Source: Caldilineaceae bacterium (GTDB taxonomy: Bacteria; Chloroflexota; Anaerolineae; Caldilineales; Caldilineaceae). From it: 64,000 bases of DNA. The translations under genes and the position numbers were made by a program. Within the stretch, counting starts at the first letter, position 1, and each line of letters opens with the position of its first letter. Positions 20,022 through 28,593 of this stretch are shown piece after piece. The notes beneath the pieces are model-generated. The model worked only from the letters and a program-made list of their open reading frames with translations. It ran no database searches and was not told where the DNA came from. The DNA lies in assembly GCA_026708085.1 (NCBI GenBank), contig JAPOVP010000049.1, positions 62,001 to 126,000 on the forward strand, read 5' to 3'.

Positions 20022-20948
20022 ATGCTCGGCTACACGATCCGACGCCTCCTACAGTTTGTCCCGATACTGATCGGGCTGGTCACCGTCCTGTTCGCTCTTT
20101 TGAACATCCTGCCTGGAGACCCCGCACGAATGATGGCAGGCCCGTTTGCCGATCCCGATGTAGTCAAAACGATTCGGGAGGAGATGGGATTCGACCGCCC
20201 ACTCTGGATCCAGTATCTGGACAACCTGTGGGACCTGGCGCGGGGAGAGTTTGGGCGCTCCTACCAGTCACGCCGGCCCATCCTGAAGGATATCCTGGAA
20301 GTATTTCCCAAGACCGTGCAACTGGCACTGGCCGCTGAGGTTACAAGCGCCCTGGTTGGAATATGGCTAGGCGTCATCGCCGCGACGCGCCGCAACGGCT
20401 GGGCAGACCGCCTGATCATGACGATAGCGGCCTTGAATCTCTCCTTTCCCCTCTTCTGGCTGGCACTCATGTTGCAAATCGTCTTCGCAGTCTTTCTGCG
20501 TCTTTTGCCGCCGTCCGGATATGGCGCCGGATTCGACCAGTTTGTTATTCTGCCTGCAATTACACTGGCGTTGCCCTCGCTTGGCCTATTGGCCAGAATC
20601 ACCCGCGCCGCGCTGATTGAAGTCATGGAAGAGGACTACATCCGCACCGCGCGCGCCAAGGGGTTGAGAAGCGTATTGGTCATGCGCCGCCATATCCTCC
20701 CCAACGCGCTCATTCCGATCGTGACGACCATCGGCACTGACTTTGTGCGTTTGCTTGGCGGTATCCCCATCATCGAAGTTATCTTCGCCTGGCCGGGCAT
20801 AGGCAAGTATGCCTATGATGCCCTTGTTTTTCGCGACCTGCCCGCCCTGCAAGCCTCCGTAATCGTCCTGGCCGTATCGGTGTCGTTGGTCAACCTGGTA
20901 GTGGACCTTCTGTATGCATTTATCAATCCGCGAATTCGCTACATTTGA
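20022..20948 (+). CDS. Peptide/nickel-type ABC permease (DppB type)
   Basis: Membrane subunit of a Dpp/Opp-family importer. The 308-residue protein opens MLGYTIRRLLQFVPILIGLVTVLFALLNILPGDPA, the standard DppB N terminus, and has about six membrane segments with an EAA-like loop (EEDYIRTARAKGLRSVLVMRRHILPNALIPI). Its last 35 bases overlap the next permease gene in another frame. The cluster has no DppD/DppF ATPases and no adjacent binding protein; the nearest candidates are the binding protein at 12.9 kb and the OppD/OppF pair at 27.5-29.6 kb on the other strand. Confidence 0.92.
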   Translation: MLGYTIRRLLQFVPILIGLVTVLFALLNILPGDPARMMAGPFADPDVVKTIREEMGFDRPLWIQYLDNLWDLARGEFGRSYQSRRPILKDILEVFPKTVQLALAAEVTSALVGIWLGVIAATRRNGWADRLIMTIAALNLSFPLFWLALMLQIVFAVFLRLLPPSGYGAGFDQFVILPAITLALPSLGLLARITRAALIEVMEEDYIRTARAKGLRSVLVMRRHILPNALIPIVTTIGTDFVRLLGGIPIIEVIFAWPGIGKYAYDALVFRDLPALQASVIVLAVSVSLVNLVVDLLYAFINPRIRYI

Positions 20949-21816
20949 CTGGCGCCGCTTCCAGCACGCTCGCCTGCCGCTGATCGGCGTCGGGGTTATC
21001 GCCGTCTTCGTCTTGCTGGCAGCCCTCGCCCCCTTTATCGTCAGCGACCCCACCCAGATCGAAATGCGCCGAGAGCAGGACGGCGAGACGATCACGCCGC
21101 CATTCCCTCCAAACCCGCGCAATCTGTTTGGCACCGACCAGCTGGGGAGGGATATCTTCGCACGCGTTGTCTTCGGCCTCCGCACCTCACTCATAGTCGG
21201 CCTCCTGGTGCGCGGCCTGTCAATGGTGGCCGGCACTTTGCTCGGGCTGATCTCAGGCTACTTCCCGAAATCCGTTGATGACGTCATAATGCGCATCACC
21301 GACATCATGCTGGCCTTCCCCGTGATTCTGCTGGCAATGACTGTAACCGCTGTGCTCGGCCCCGGCCTAGTTACGGTTTGCGTGGCGCTTGCGCTCGTGG
21401 CCTGGCCCGACGTCGCCCGTCTTGTCAGGGGACAGGTCCTGGCAGTCAGGGAGCAGACCTACGTGGAGGCGGCGCGCAGTGTCGGCGCCGGCAACTGGCG
21501 CATTCTGCTTCGCCACGTCCTTCCAAACTGCATGGGGCCGATCATCGTAGCCTTCTCCATGGGGATACCCGGCGCCATCATGTACGAGGCCGGCTTGAGC
21601 TTCTTCGGTTTCGGCATTCAGCCTCCCACTCCGAGCTTGGGCTCCATCATCAGTGATGGCCGCGGCTACATCACCGTTGCCCCCTGGTACCCCGGCTTTC
21701 CCGGTCTCGTCTTGACCTTGCTTGTCCTGAGCGTCAACCTGGTCGGCGACGGCCTGATCGACGTGATAAGCCCGCGTGGGGCCAAAGGGGCCCGAGACGG
21801 CCAATCCACTGCTTGA
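20914..21816 (+). CDS. Peptide/nickel-type ABC permease (DppC type)
   Basis: Second permease, pairing with the DppB-type protein. Landmarks are the N-terminal membrane helix, the LFGTDQLGRDIFARVVFG segment that is a hallmark of DppC/OppC, the EAA loop (EQTYVEAARSVGAGNWRILLRHVLPN) and the LGSIISDGRGYI segment near the C terminus. ATG at 20914 lies inside the upstream gene, giving a 35-bp overlap and suggesting translational coupling; no alternative start downstream keeps the N-terminal helix intact. Length 300 residues is normal. An amidohydrolase gene follows 115 bp later. Confidence 0.92.
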   Translation: MHLSIREFATFDWRRFQHARLPLIGVGVIAVFVLLAALAPFIVSDPTQIEMRREQDGETITPPFPPNPRNLFGTDQLGRDIFARVVFGLRTSLIVGLLVRGLSMVAGTLLGLISGYFPKSVDDVIMRITDIMLAFPVILLAMTVTAVLGPGLVTVCVALALVAWPDVARLVRGQVLAVREQTYVEAARSVGAGNWRILLRHVLPNCMGPIIVAFSMGIPGAIMYEAGLSFFGFGIQPPTPSLGSIISDGRGYITVAPWYPGFPGLVLTLLVLSVNLVGDGLIDVISPRGAKGARDGQSTA

Positions 21817-21931
21817 TTTGGATGCGCTCGCTCTGGTCTGATAAACTCCAAAGACCCAAAACCGCGTTCCCAGCGTTTGCTTTTGGGAGCGCAGTCCGCC
21901 TCTCAAAACAAGCTCGACAGGAGATTCTCCG

Positions 21932-23107
21932 ATGGCTGCCGATGGGCAATCCGTAATCGTCCAAAAGGTCGAGCCCTCCTCCAATCCCGTCCAGGACGAA
22001 GATCTCGACCAGTACGGCGGCGAGCTTTCCGGCCTCACAATTGTCGACGTCGACGTGCACGTGGACGACACGCTCATGTACATGCTGGACTACATGGAGG
22101 GCCACTTCCGCAAGCGAATGGAGACCGTCCTCCAGGCCGACTTCAAGGGGGAGCCAGGCAATTCGCTGCGCAACATGATCGCCCACATCGCCTGGCTCGG
22201 CTCATCCTATGACAAGCCGCCCCGAGCCAAGTTGGCGACCAAGGAAGACCTGCTCGCCAGAATGGAGAAGGGAATCATTGACTACAGCATTCTCTTCCCC
22301 AGCGAGCTCCTGCCGGTCGGCTACCTGCCGGAACCGGAATGGGCGGCTGCCCTTGCGACCGCCTACAACCAGTACATGGTCGACGCCTACAAGAATCTGG
22401 ACGGCGTCAAGATAGCCATCGTCGTCGCGCCGCAGCACCCAGTCCGGGCCGCCGAAGAGATCGACCGCCACGCCGCCCACCCCGACGTCGTGAGCGTCTG
22501 TATCCCCGACGTTGGCGTCAATCCACCGATCGGCGACGAGAAATACTGGCCCATTTTTGAAGCCTCAGCCAGGCACGACCTCCCCATCAGCTTCCATGGC
22601 ATCGAAGCTCTCATCCACGATAACTATCCGCTGCGTGTGGCCCACTTTCATACGCTCATGCAGGTCAACAGCATGGGCTTTCCCTTCACTTCGATGTTGC
22701 AAATCATGTCGGTCGTCTGCGCCGGCATCCCTGTCCGCTTCCCCAACCTGAAATTCGCCATACTCGAGGCCGGACTCACGTGGATGCCCTTCATCATGTA
22801 CCGGCTCGACGCCGCATACCTGCGCTACCGCACGGAATTGCCGGCCTTGGAGAAGAAGCCCAGCGACTACATCCGCGATTGGTACATCGGCACCCACGAG
22901 CTTGAGGCCTTGCCCCGCCGCGGCGACCTTGCCAAGCTAATCGACCTGTACCAGGGCCAGAACACGACCATGTGGGCCTCAGACTGGCCCCACCTCGAAC
23001 GGGATCTGATCGCAGGGTTCATGCGGTACGACATGGACGACACGCTTCGGCGCAAGATCTTGGGCGAAAATGCACTCCGATTCTTCGGGCTGACGTCGCG
23101 AAAATGA
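21932..23107 (+). CDS. Amidohydrolase (amidohydrolase-2 family) metal-dependent hydrolase or decarboxylase
   Basis: Predicted TIM-barrel metal enzyme of the amidohydrolase-2/ACMSD-like family, 391 residues, cytoplasmic. The first metal motif appears as DVDVHVDD (family members usually have DxHxH, so the second His is replaced by Asp). A His in SFHGIEA, another in VAHFHTLMQ, and the C-terminal Asp in WASDWPH are candidates for the remaining active-site residues. ATG at 21932 follows GACAGGAGA. The stop codon overlaps the ATG of a Rieske protein gene (ATGA), so the two proteins are made together. Members catalyse hydrolysis or nonoxidative decarboxylation; which one applies here cannot be decided from sequence. 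Confidence 0.85.
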   Translation: MAADGQSVIVQKVEPSSNPVQDEDLDQYGGELSGLTIVDVDVHVDDTLMYMLDYMEGHFRKRMETVLQADFKGEPGNSLRNMIAHIAWLGSSYDKPPRAKLATKEDLLARMEKGIIDYSILFPSELLPVGYLPEPEWAAALATAYNQYMVDAYKNLDGVKIAIVVAPQHPVRAAEEIDRHAAHPDVVSVCIPDVGVNPPIGDEKYWPIFEASARHDLPISFHGIEALIHDNYPLRVAHFHTLMQVNSMGFPFTSMLQIMSVVCAGIPVRFPNLKFAILEAGLTWMPFIMYRLDAAYLRYRTELPALEKKPSDYIRDWYIGTHELEALPRRGDLAKLIDLYQGQNTTMWASDWPHLERDLIAGFMRYDMDDTLRRKILGENALRFFGLTSRK

Positions 23108-23496
23108 GTTCAGACAATCGACCTGCCCGCAAAAGCCGCCGGCAACGAAAGATTCCCGTTGCAGCAGTGCATGATTTCCCACCCGGCACGCGCATGGAGG
23201 TCAAGGTCGGCAGCGTACAAATTGCTGTCTTCAATGTTGCCGGCGACTTTTATGCACTGTACGGTCGCTGCCCGCATCAGTCAGCACCTCTGAGCAGGGG
23301 CCGGCTGCAGGGCACCGTTATTTGTAACGCAGATACATGTTGGGAAACCGAATGGGCCTACGAAGGTGAGGTGCTGGTCTGCCCCGGCCATGGCATGGAA
23401 TACCACATTCGGAGCGGCAAAGCCTTTGGCTACGACCTCAGGCTGCGTACCTACGAGGTTGTGGTCGAGGAGGGGCAGGTAAAGCTGGTATTGTAG
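23104..23496 (+). CDS. Rieske [2Fe-2S] protein coupled to the amidohydrolase
   Basis: Small soluble Rieske-type iron-sulfur protein of 130 residues. The cluster ligands are CPH and CPGH; they are separated by 34 residues, about twice the common spacing in ferredoxin-type Rieske domains, and the insert carries two further cysteines (C in TVIC and in DTCW). The ATG at 23104 overlaps the amidohydrolase stop (ATGA), and this start is preferred over longer upstream frames that run antiparallel to nothing recognisable. A basic N-terminal stretch (ARKSRRQRK) precedes the domain. No reductase or oxygenase large subunit is next door, so its electron partner is unknown; a structural or redox role with the amidohydrolase is suggested by the coupling. 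Confidence 0.85.
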   Translation: MSSDNRPARKSRRQRKIPVAAVHDFPPGTRMEVKVGSVQIAVFNVAGDFYALYGRCPHQSAPLSRGRLQGTVICNADTCWETEWAYEGEVLVCPGHGMEYHIRSGKAFGYDLRLRTYEVVVEEGQVKLVL

Positions 23497-23568
23497 AGGC
23501 GGGGCTGGCGTGCAGCGGCCGCGTTTAGAGATTTCTCCTTCTCTGAATCCATTTGGTAAGAGGCCTAT

Positions 23569-24816
23569 ATGGAACAAGATAACACAGTTGCGCGCCCTAT
23601 TCGCCAGGCCGAATTCGGCGAACCGATACCCGTTACCATTGAAGACATGCTGAATGAGATCAGCAACCAGGGCCCTGCCATTCCTGCGGTCATGGACTCG
23701 GTCCAGCCGCAGCTTGAGGCACTGGACCCGGCGCTAATCGCAGATTCTTCTCACTTCTACATTACTGGTTGCGGGGACTCCTACTTCGCGGGCCTGGCCG
23801 CCCGCTACGCCTTCGCCCGCTACGCCGGCGTCCCGACAGAAGCCTTGGAGGCTCTCGAGTTCGGACGCTATGCCGCCGAATTCGTCCCTCCCGGCTCTCT
23901 CGTCTTCGGCATATCCAACTCCGGCAAGGCGACCCGCTCCGTTGAAGCGCTCGTCAACGCACGCCTCGGCGGCGCCGGCACGGTCGCCATCACTGGCAAC
24001 TCTGAAGGCTGGCTCGCACAGGAGGCCGACACGATTCTTGATCAGAGCGTTCGACTTGCAGGCGAGTTGATTGGTATGCCCAGCAACCTGGCTACCGATG
24101 TTGATGACGAAAAGCCCCGCCGCGGCTCCTTTGGCCTGGTCAACTACCTGGCCAGCCTTACCACACTCTATCTGATCGCCTTTCAGACCGGGGTCGTCCG
24201 CGGCCGCCTCTCAGAGGGGCAGGCCGACGACTTGCGAGCAGAGCTCAGGTCCGCCGACGGCCTGATCACCGAGACTGTGCGCATCTGTACGCCCGCGGCT
24301 GAGGCCTACGCAGAGCAGGTCAAAGATATCGAAAGCTACACTTTTCTCGGCTCAGGCCCCAGTATCGCAACAAGCCTGTTTTTCGCAGCCAAAACTTATG
24401 AACTGCCGCGCGTGTACGGGGTCTCGCAGGAACTGGAAGAGTGGGCCCACGAGCAGTTCTTCCTCACCGGAAATGAAACTCAGGTAGTCTTCATCGCGCC
24501 GCAGGGCCGCAGCGTCAGCCGTATCCGGGAGCTGCTGCACACTACCCAGACGATGGGGGGATGCGGTGTCGTCGTCACCGACCAAAGCAATCCGGAGCTT
24601 GCCGACACAGCCGACGTGACGCTCCCGGTCGCTGGCTCCATTTCTGAAGCGCTCTCGCCGCTCGTATACTGCGTCCCCGGCCAGCTCTTCGCCACCTACC
24701 TGGCAAAGTCCCGCGGCCGGCTGGCATTTGAATTTGACTCCCCGCTCCAATACGAAATGAACATGCGCACGATCCAGGAGAGCCAGCTGATTGAATTTCA
24801 TCCTGCCAAGAGATGA
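23569..24816 (+). CDS. SIS-domain sugar-phosphate isomerase/deglycase-like protein
   Basis: Cytoplasmic protein of 415 residues with two sugar isomerase (SIS) domains, like the isomerase half of glucosamine-6-phosphate synthase and the AgaS/FrlB deglycase group. The first domain holds ITGCGDSYFAGLAARYAFARYAGVPTEALEALEFGRY and FGISNSGKATRS; the second holds FLGSGPSIATSLFFAAKTYELPRV and LEEWAHEQFF, the position of the catalytic Glu/His region in this superfamily. There is no glutaminase domain. ATG at 23569 follows AAGAGG. Such genes often pair with a PfkB kinase; here the adjoining PfkB gene is broken. An intact PfkB kinase lies at 11.7 kb. Confidence 0.85.
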   Translation: MEQDNTVARPIRQAEFGEPIPVTIEDMLNEISNQGPAIPAVMDSVQPQLEALDPALIADSSHFYITGCGDSYFAGLAARYAFARYAGVPTEALEALEFGRYAAEFVPPGSLVFGISNSGKATRSVEALVNARLGGAGTVAITGNSEGWLAQEADTILDQSVRLAGELIGMPSNLATDVDDEKPRRGSFGLVNYLASLTTLYLIAFQTGVVRGRLSEGQADDLRAELRSADGLITETVRICTPAAEAYAEQVKDIESYTFLGSGPSIATSLFFAAKTYELPRVYGVSQELEEWAHEQFFLTGNETQVVFIAPQGRSVSRIRELLHTTQTMGGCGVVVTDQSNPELADTADVTLPVAGSISEALSPLVYCVPGQLFATYLAKSRGRLAFEFDSPLQYEMNMRTIQESQLIEFHPAKR

Positions 24817-24863
24817 GTCCAACCAGATTGAACGAGGCAGGTACCGGCGCGGCAACTCCTTAG

Positions 24864-25319
24864 TGCAATCTAATCGCAGTTGGGGTCATTTGTACGGAGG
24901 AGATATTCTCGGTTCCTTCGCTGCAGGCGCTCGATTGCCATCGCGAAGTCGAATTCTGCGGCGGCTGGCGAAGCATAGGAGGTATTGCTCTCAGCGTTGC
25001 CGTGCACACAGCCCGTATTGGCGCGCACGTAGCCCAAATCTCCAAGCAGGTCCGGCCAGAAGTAACCTCTGCGCTCAAGAGTTCAGAAGTGGGCTGCTCA
25101 CCCGTGGTGCCCGAGTTTGTCAGCCCTGCCCCGGTCGTCCTACTGTTCACCGACGACTTTGGAGACAGTGACGTATTCGTCTCCGACCGCACCGGGTTCG
25201 CCTTTACTGCTGAAGGCGTCGCCCATGTCGCAGGCTTATTCGCCCGCTATGTGCATATCGACGGCTTCACTCAGGGCGCACTGAACGTGGACTCCCAAGT
25301 AAGACAGGGCCAGCAATAG
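24864..25319 (+). pseudogene. Truncated PfkB-family carbohydrate kinase remnant
   Basis: The frame from 24864 to the stop at 25319 encodes about 150 residues that read as the N-terminal half of a PfkB kinase: LIAVGVICTEEIFSVPSL, a CGGW...IGGIALSVAVHTARIGAHVAQIS segment matching the glycine-rich PfkB element, and VVLLFTDDFGDSDVFVSDRTGFAFTAEGV. A stop precedes the conserved start in frame (TAG at 24861) and there is no usual start codon before 25002, which lies inside the conserved element. The C-terminal half with the GAGD signature is missing, and the next gene on the opposite strand ends 83 bp later. I therefore call it a degraded gene, formerly partner of the SIS-domain gene upstream. An assembly error or frameshift near 24860 is the alternative for the missing start. 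Confidence 0.7.
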
Positions 25320-25401
25320 CTAGCCCCTGCCGGCAACTCAAATGCAGCACCGTCTGTCGACCTGAATCAGGCCATAAGCGACAGTCTCCCCTTCACAGGC
25401 T

Positions 25402-26283
25402 CTATCCAGACTCTTCAACCGGCTGAAAAGGTACCTTTTCGACGGGAGTAAGTTCATACTTTTCCCAGTGATACTGAAACTCAGTCGACTTCCACCCTTT
25501 GTAGATTTCCTCCCAGGAGAGCCGTCCCTGGTGCGGTGTCAAGACCAGGTCCATGACCGGATCTGAGGCTCTCTGGTAGCGATAGTCCACAGAGAGCCGA
25601 ATCCGATTTCCGGAAAGGTTCGGCAGACCCTTATGCACGGTGTGGCTGTGAAAGAAAAGAACGTCTCCATTTTCGAAAGGGCTTGAGACCCATTCGCCGC
25701 CAATCTTTTCAAAGTGCGCTCGCAGTCCTCCCGCGCCGAGAGACCGCGAGACTGGCAGGATCCCATGCTTGTGGGAACCGGTCAGAACGCTCAATCCACC
25801 CATGCTGTGCGGACAGTCGCCAAGCGGCAGCCAGGCTGTCCAGACATCCGGTGTCCCCTGGATGTGCACGAAGTCCTGGTGGGCCGGCGTCGTCTGTTCC
25901 AGGTTAGTGGGAAAAATGAAGCGGGCGATATTGCTGGGTTGAAGGAGTACGTCTTCACCGAGAATATGGCCGATGACGCTCACGATCGCCTCGTCGTGGG
26001 CAAGCGTGTGAAACGATTCCAGCCGCTGGACCATGTCGTAAACCGGCGAAAACCCAGGTTCTCCCGAGACATGAGGCGCATGACTGGTGATTGTCTCATT
26101 GGGGTCGTCCCCGTCATCGATCCATCCGACTTCGCGCAGGACCGAAATGATGTCTCTTCGGGCCTGAAGGATGGCTTCCTTGTCCACGAAGTTCCGGATA
26201 AAGAGATAGCCGTCACTATCAGCCTGCCGGCGCAGGGCATCCCCATCATCCCTGATGTTGCTGGAGTCAACAAACGAGTTCAT
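25402..26283 (-). CDS. Phytanoyl-CoA dioxygenase (PhyH) family protein
   Basis: Predicted Fe(II)/2-oxoglutarate oxygenase of 293 residues. The start is taken as ATG 26283 (MNSFVDSSN), preceded by GAACAGGAAA; the frame stays open further upstream but that stretch is not family-like. Iron ligands are H135 and D137 in AHQDFVH and distal H217 in HTVHKGLPN. The domain opens with the usual SDGYLFIRNFVDKEAI. It is the last gene behind the Opp-type transporter, 73 bp after the OppC stop and on the same strand, so it is probably cotranscribed and may process the imported compound. Substrate unknown. Confidence 0.88.
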   Translation of the reverse strand: MNSFVDSSNIRDDGDALRRQADSDGYLFIRNFVDKEAILQARRDIISVLREVGWIDDGDDPNETITSHAPHVSGEPGFSPVYDMVQRLESFHTLAHDEAIVSVIGHILGEDVLLQPSNIARFIFPTNLEQTTPAHQDFVHIQGTPDVWTAWLPLGDCPHSMGGLSVLTGSHKHGILPVSRSLGAGGLRAHFEKIGGEWVSSPFENGDVLFFHSHTVHKGLPNLSGNRIRLSVDYRYQRASDPVMDLVLTPHQGRLSWEEIYKGWKSTEFQYHWEKYELTPVEKVPFQPVEESG

Positions 26284-26356
26284 TTTCCTGTTCTTCCTTT
26301 GGGCAGCGTTTAAGAGTCCAAATGAATCGATCCTGCAAGGAATGCACTGGAGAGCG

Positions 26357-27508
26357 CTAAACGTGGGTATAGGGATCGGAAGCGTCACGCAGGCCGTCAC
26401 CGACAAAATTAAATGCCAGAATGGTGACCACGACGAAAACAGTAGGCAGCAAGAGCCAGGGCGAAAGCGCCAGAACGCGAATCGCCTGCGCGTCCTTCAG
26501 CAAAACGCCCCAACTGATTGCCGGTGGCTGCAGACCCAGACCGATGAAGCTGAGCGCGGTCTCTCCCAAAATCATCTGTGGAATCGCAAGTGTCAGTCGG
26601 GCGATTATGTAGCTCAGAAATGACGGGAGCAGATAACGGAAAATGATTCGCAGGTTGCTCGCCCCATCCAACTCCGCCGCACCGACAAAGTCTTCCTCGC
26701 GCAAGGCGAAGAAACGGCCCCGCACAACTCGAGCAATGCTTGTCCAGCCAACTGTTGACAGGATGATGACGATTGCGAAGTAGGTCCTGACGACCGGCCA
26801 GTCCGAGGGCAGAGCGATACTCAGGGCCATCCACAGCGGCAACGTCGGCAGGGCCCGTAACGATTCGATGATGCGCTGAATCACCATGTCGACCGTCCCG
26901 CCCAAATAGCCGGACAACCCGCCGAACAAGATGCCGAGGAAGAAACTCATGGCGACGCCGACTAACCCGATGGTGAGCGAGATACGAGCCCCGTAGACGA
27001 TGCGAGTGAACAGATCGCGGCCCACTGTATCCTGTCCGAGCAGTGAGAGACGGGCATCCGGGTCCTGGAGGCCAAACAGGTGAATCTCGCTCTCAAACAG
27101 GCCCCACAGCTTGTATGGGTCGCTGCGTACGAAGAGCCCTAGCGGCTGCATCACAGTCTCATCTTCCACGAAAATCGCGGCGTAAGTAACACTGTCCAAA
27201 GTCTTCTTGAAGGGATGCACAAAGGGGCGCAGATGAAAGTTTCCTTCTGGGTCGACGAAGCGAATGGTGTGAGGAGGCGCCAGCGTCAACTCCTCTCTGA
27301 ATTCGGTGGGGTCGTAAGGCGCGACAAACTCCGCGAAAATGGCGACAGAATAAAAGATCCCCAGTACAACCAGTGAGATCACCGCCAGCTTATGCCGAAA
27401 AAAGCGCCAGCGGATAAGCTGCCATTGTGATGCAACCAGAACACGTTGGTCTGTCTGATCTTCAGGGGCCACTCCGTCAAGTGGCGCCGTACCCGCGGCC
27501 TGCGTCAT
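26357..27508 (-). CDS. oppC: Oligopeptide-type ABC permease (OppC type)
   Basis: Membrane subunit of a complete Opp-family importer. It has 383 residues, longer than the usual 300, because of an extracytoplasmic insertion of about 90 residues after the first membrane helix (from YDPTEFREELTLAPP to about RSDPYKLWGLFESEIHLFGL). The OppC hallmark LSLLGQDTVGRDLFTRIVYGARIS follows, then the EAA loop (EEDFVGAAELDGASNLRIIFRYLLPS) and the final helices. Its ATG overlaps the stop of the OppF-like gene (ATGA). Unusually, the gene order is A-B-D-F-C, with the ATPase genes lying between the two permease genes. Confidence 0.92.
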   Translation of the reverse strand: MTQAAGTAPLDGVAPEDQTDQRVLVASQWQLIRWRFFRHKLAVISLVVLGIFYSVAIFAEFVAPYDPTEFREELTLAPPHTIRFVDPEGNFHLRPFVHPFKKTLDSVTYAAIFVEDETVMQPLGLFVRSDPYKLWGLFESEIHLFGLQDPDARLSLLGQDTVGRDLFTRIVYGARISLTIGLVGVAMSFFLGILFGGLSGYLGGTVDMVIQRIIESLRALPTLPLWMALSIALPSDWPVVRTYFAIVIILSTVGWTSIARVVRGRFFALREEDFVGAAELDGASNLRIIFRYLLPSFLSYIIARLTLAIPQMILGETALSFIGLGLQPPAISWGVLLKDAQAIRVLALSPWLLLPTVFVVVTILAFNFVGDGLRDASDPYTHV

Positions 27509-28593
27509 TCGCTTTCTCTTTTTTCACTTTGAAGACCGCCGGCGATGCCGGTTAGCTCCAGGCTTTCTGCAAAGTGGCAAGCGGAAAAGTGCGATTGTCC
27601 TTCACTTCCCCCAACATCAACCAGTTTTGGCGGCTCCTGCCGGCATCGGTCTTCAGCATAGTGGCAGCGGGGATGAAATGCGCAGCCGGCAGGCAGATTG
27701 CCGGGGTCAGCAACTTCCCCTGCAAGGACGATTCGCTCCCTGTGTTTCGTGTCGGGATCAGGGTTCGGCGCCGCTGAAATCAGGGCTTCGGTGTACGGGT
27801 GCCTGGGGCTCGTATACAACTCCTCTGTTTCGCCGATCTCTACGATCTTTCCCGCGTACATTACTGCCACCCGGTCGGCCTCGTACTTAACCACCGCCAG
27901 ATTGTGGGCTACGAACAGATAGGTAAGGCCAAGCTGGTGCTGAAGTTCCTTCAACAGATTCAGAATCTGTGCTTGCACCGACACATCCAGGGCCGAGACA
28001 GCCTCGTCGGCAATTACAACCTTGGGCGAGAGAGAAAGGGCCCGGGCGATGGCAATGCGCTGGCGCTGGCCTCCGCTGAACGCATGCGGATAACGGTTGA
28101 TCGTCGCAGGATCCAAGCGGACCAAACGTAGCAGTTCTGCCACCCGTCCTCGCAGTTCCTCCTGAGTCTCCACCATGCGATGGATGACCAGCGGCTCGCC
28201 GATAATCTGGAGCAGAGTCATGCGTGGATTCAGCGATGAGTAAGGATCCTGGTAGATCATGCGGATATTGCGCCGAGCTTCCTTGAGTTCCCCCTTTTCC
28301 ATCTGAGTCAGGTCCATCGGCTCTGCATCGCCGAGGCGAAAAAAGACCCGGCCCGAAGTAGGCCGCTGCGCCTGGATAATACAGTGGCTGGTTGTCGTCT
28401 TCCCGCAGCCGCTCTCCCCGACCAGAGCGAGTGTCTCACCCTCGTTCAGGTCAAAGTTCACATTGTCCACAGCCTTTACCACACCGACCTGTCGGCGTAG
28501 AATGCCGGTCTCTACTGGAAAGTACTTGACCAGGTTGCGTACTGAAATGATCGCCCGGTCGCTCATCATTCCTTTACCAGAGGTCTCAGTCAT
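27505..28593 (-). CDS. oppF: Oligopeptide-type ABC transporter ATPase (OppF type)
   Basis: Cytoplasmic ATPase of the Opp-family importer, 362 residues. Walker A GESGCGKTTT, signature FSGGQRQR, Walker B VVIADEAVSALDV and the switch His in VAHNLAVV are present. The C-terminal domain contains the Opp/Dpp Cys pattern (AGCAFHPRCHYAEDRCRQE), which in this family can hold an iron-sulfur cluster. The N-terminal LVKYFPVETGILRRQVGVVKAVDNVNF is typical of OppF. ATG at 28593 overlaps the OppD stop (ATGA), and its own stop overlaps the OppC start, so all three are translationally coupled. Confidence 0.94.
   Translation of the reverse strand: MTETSGKGMMSDRAIISVRNLVKYFPVETGILRRQVGVVKAVDNVNFDLNEGETLALVGESGCGKTTTSHCIIQAQRPTSGRVFFRLGDAEPMDLTQMEKGELKEARRNIRMIYQDPYSSLNPRMTLLQIIGEPLVIHRMVETQEELRGRVAELLRLVRLDPATINRYPHAFSGGQRQRIAIARALSLSPKVVIADEAVSALDVSVQAQILNLLKELQHQLGLTYLFVAHNLAVVKYEADRVAVMYAGKIVEIGETEELYTSPRHPYTEALISAAPNPDPDTKHRERIVLAGEVADPGNLPAGCAFHPRCHYAEDRCRQEPPKLVDVGGSEGQSHFSACHFAESLELTGIAGGLQSEKRESE

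Noticed and set aside
24791-25171. 126-codon frame after the SIS-domain gene
   Set aside because: Out of frame with the PfkB-like remnant and rich in Arg/Cys without motifs; the remnant explains this DNA better.
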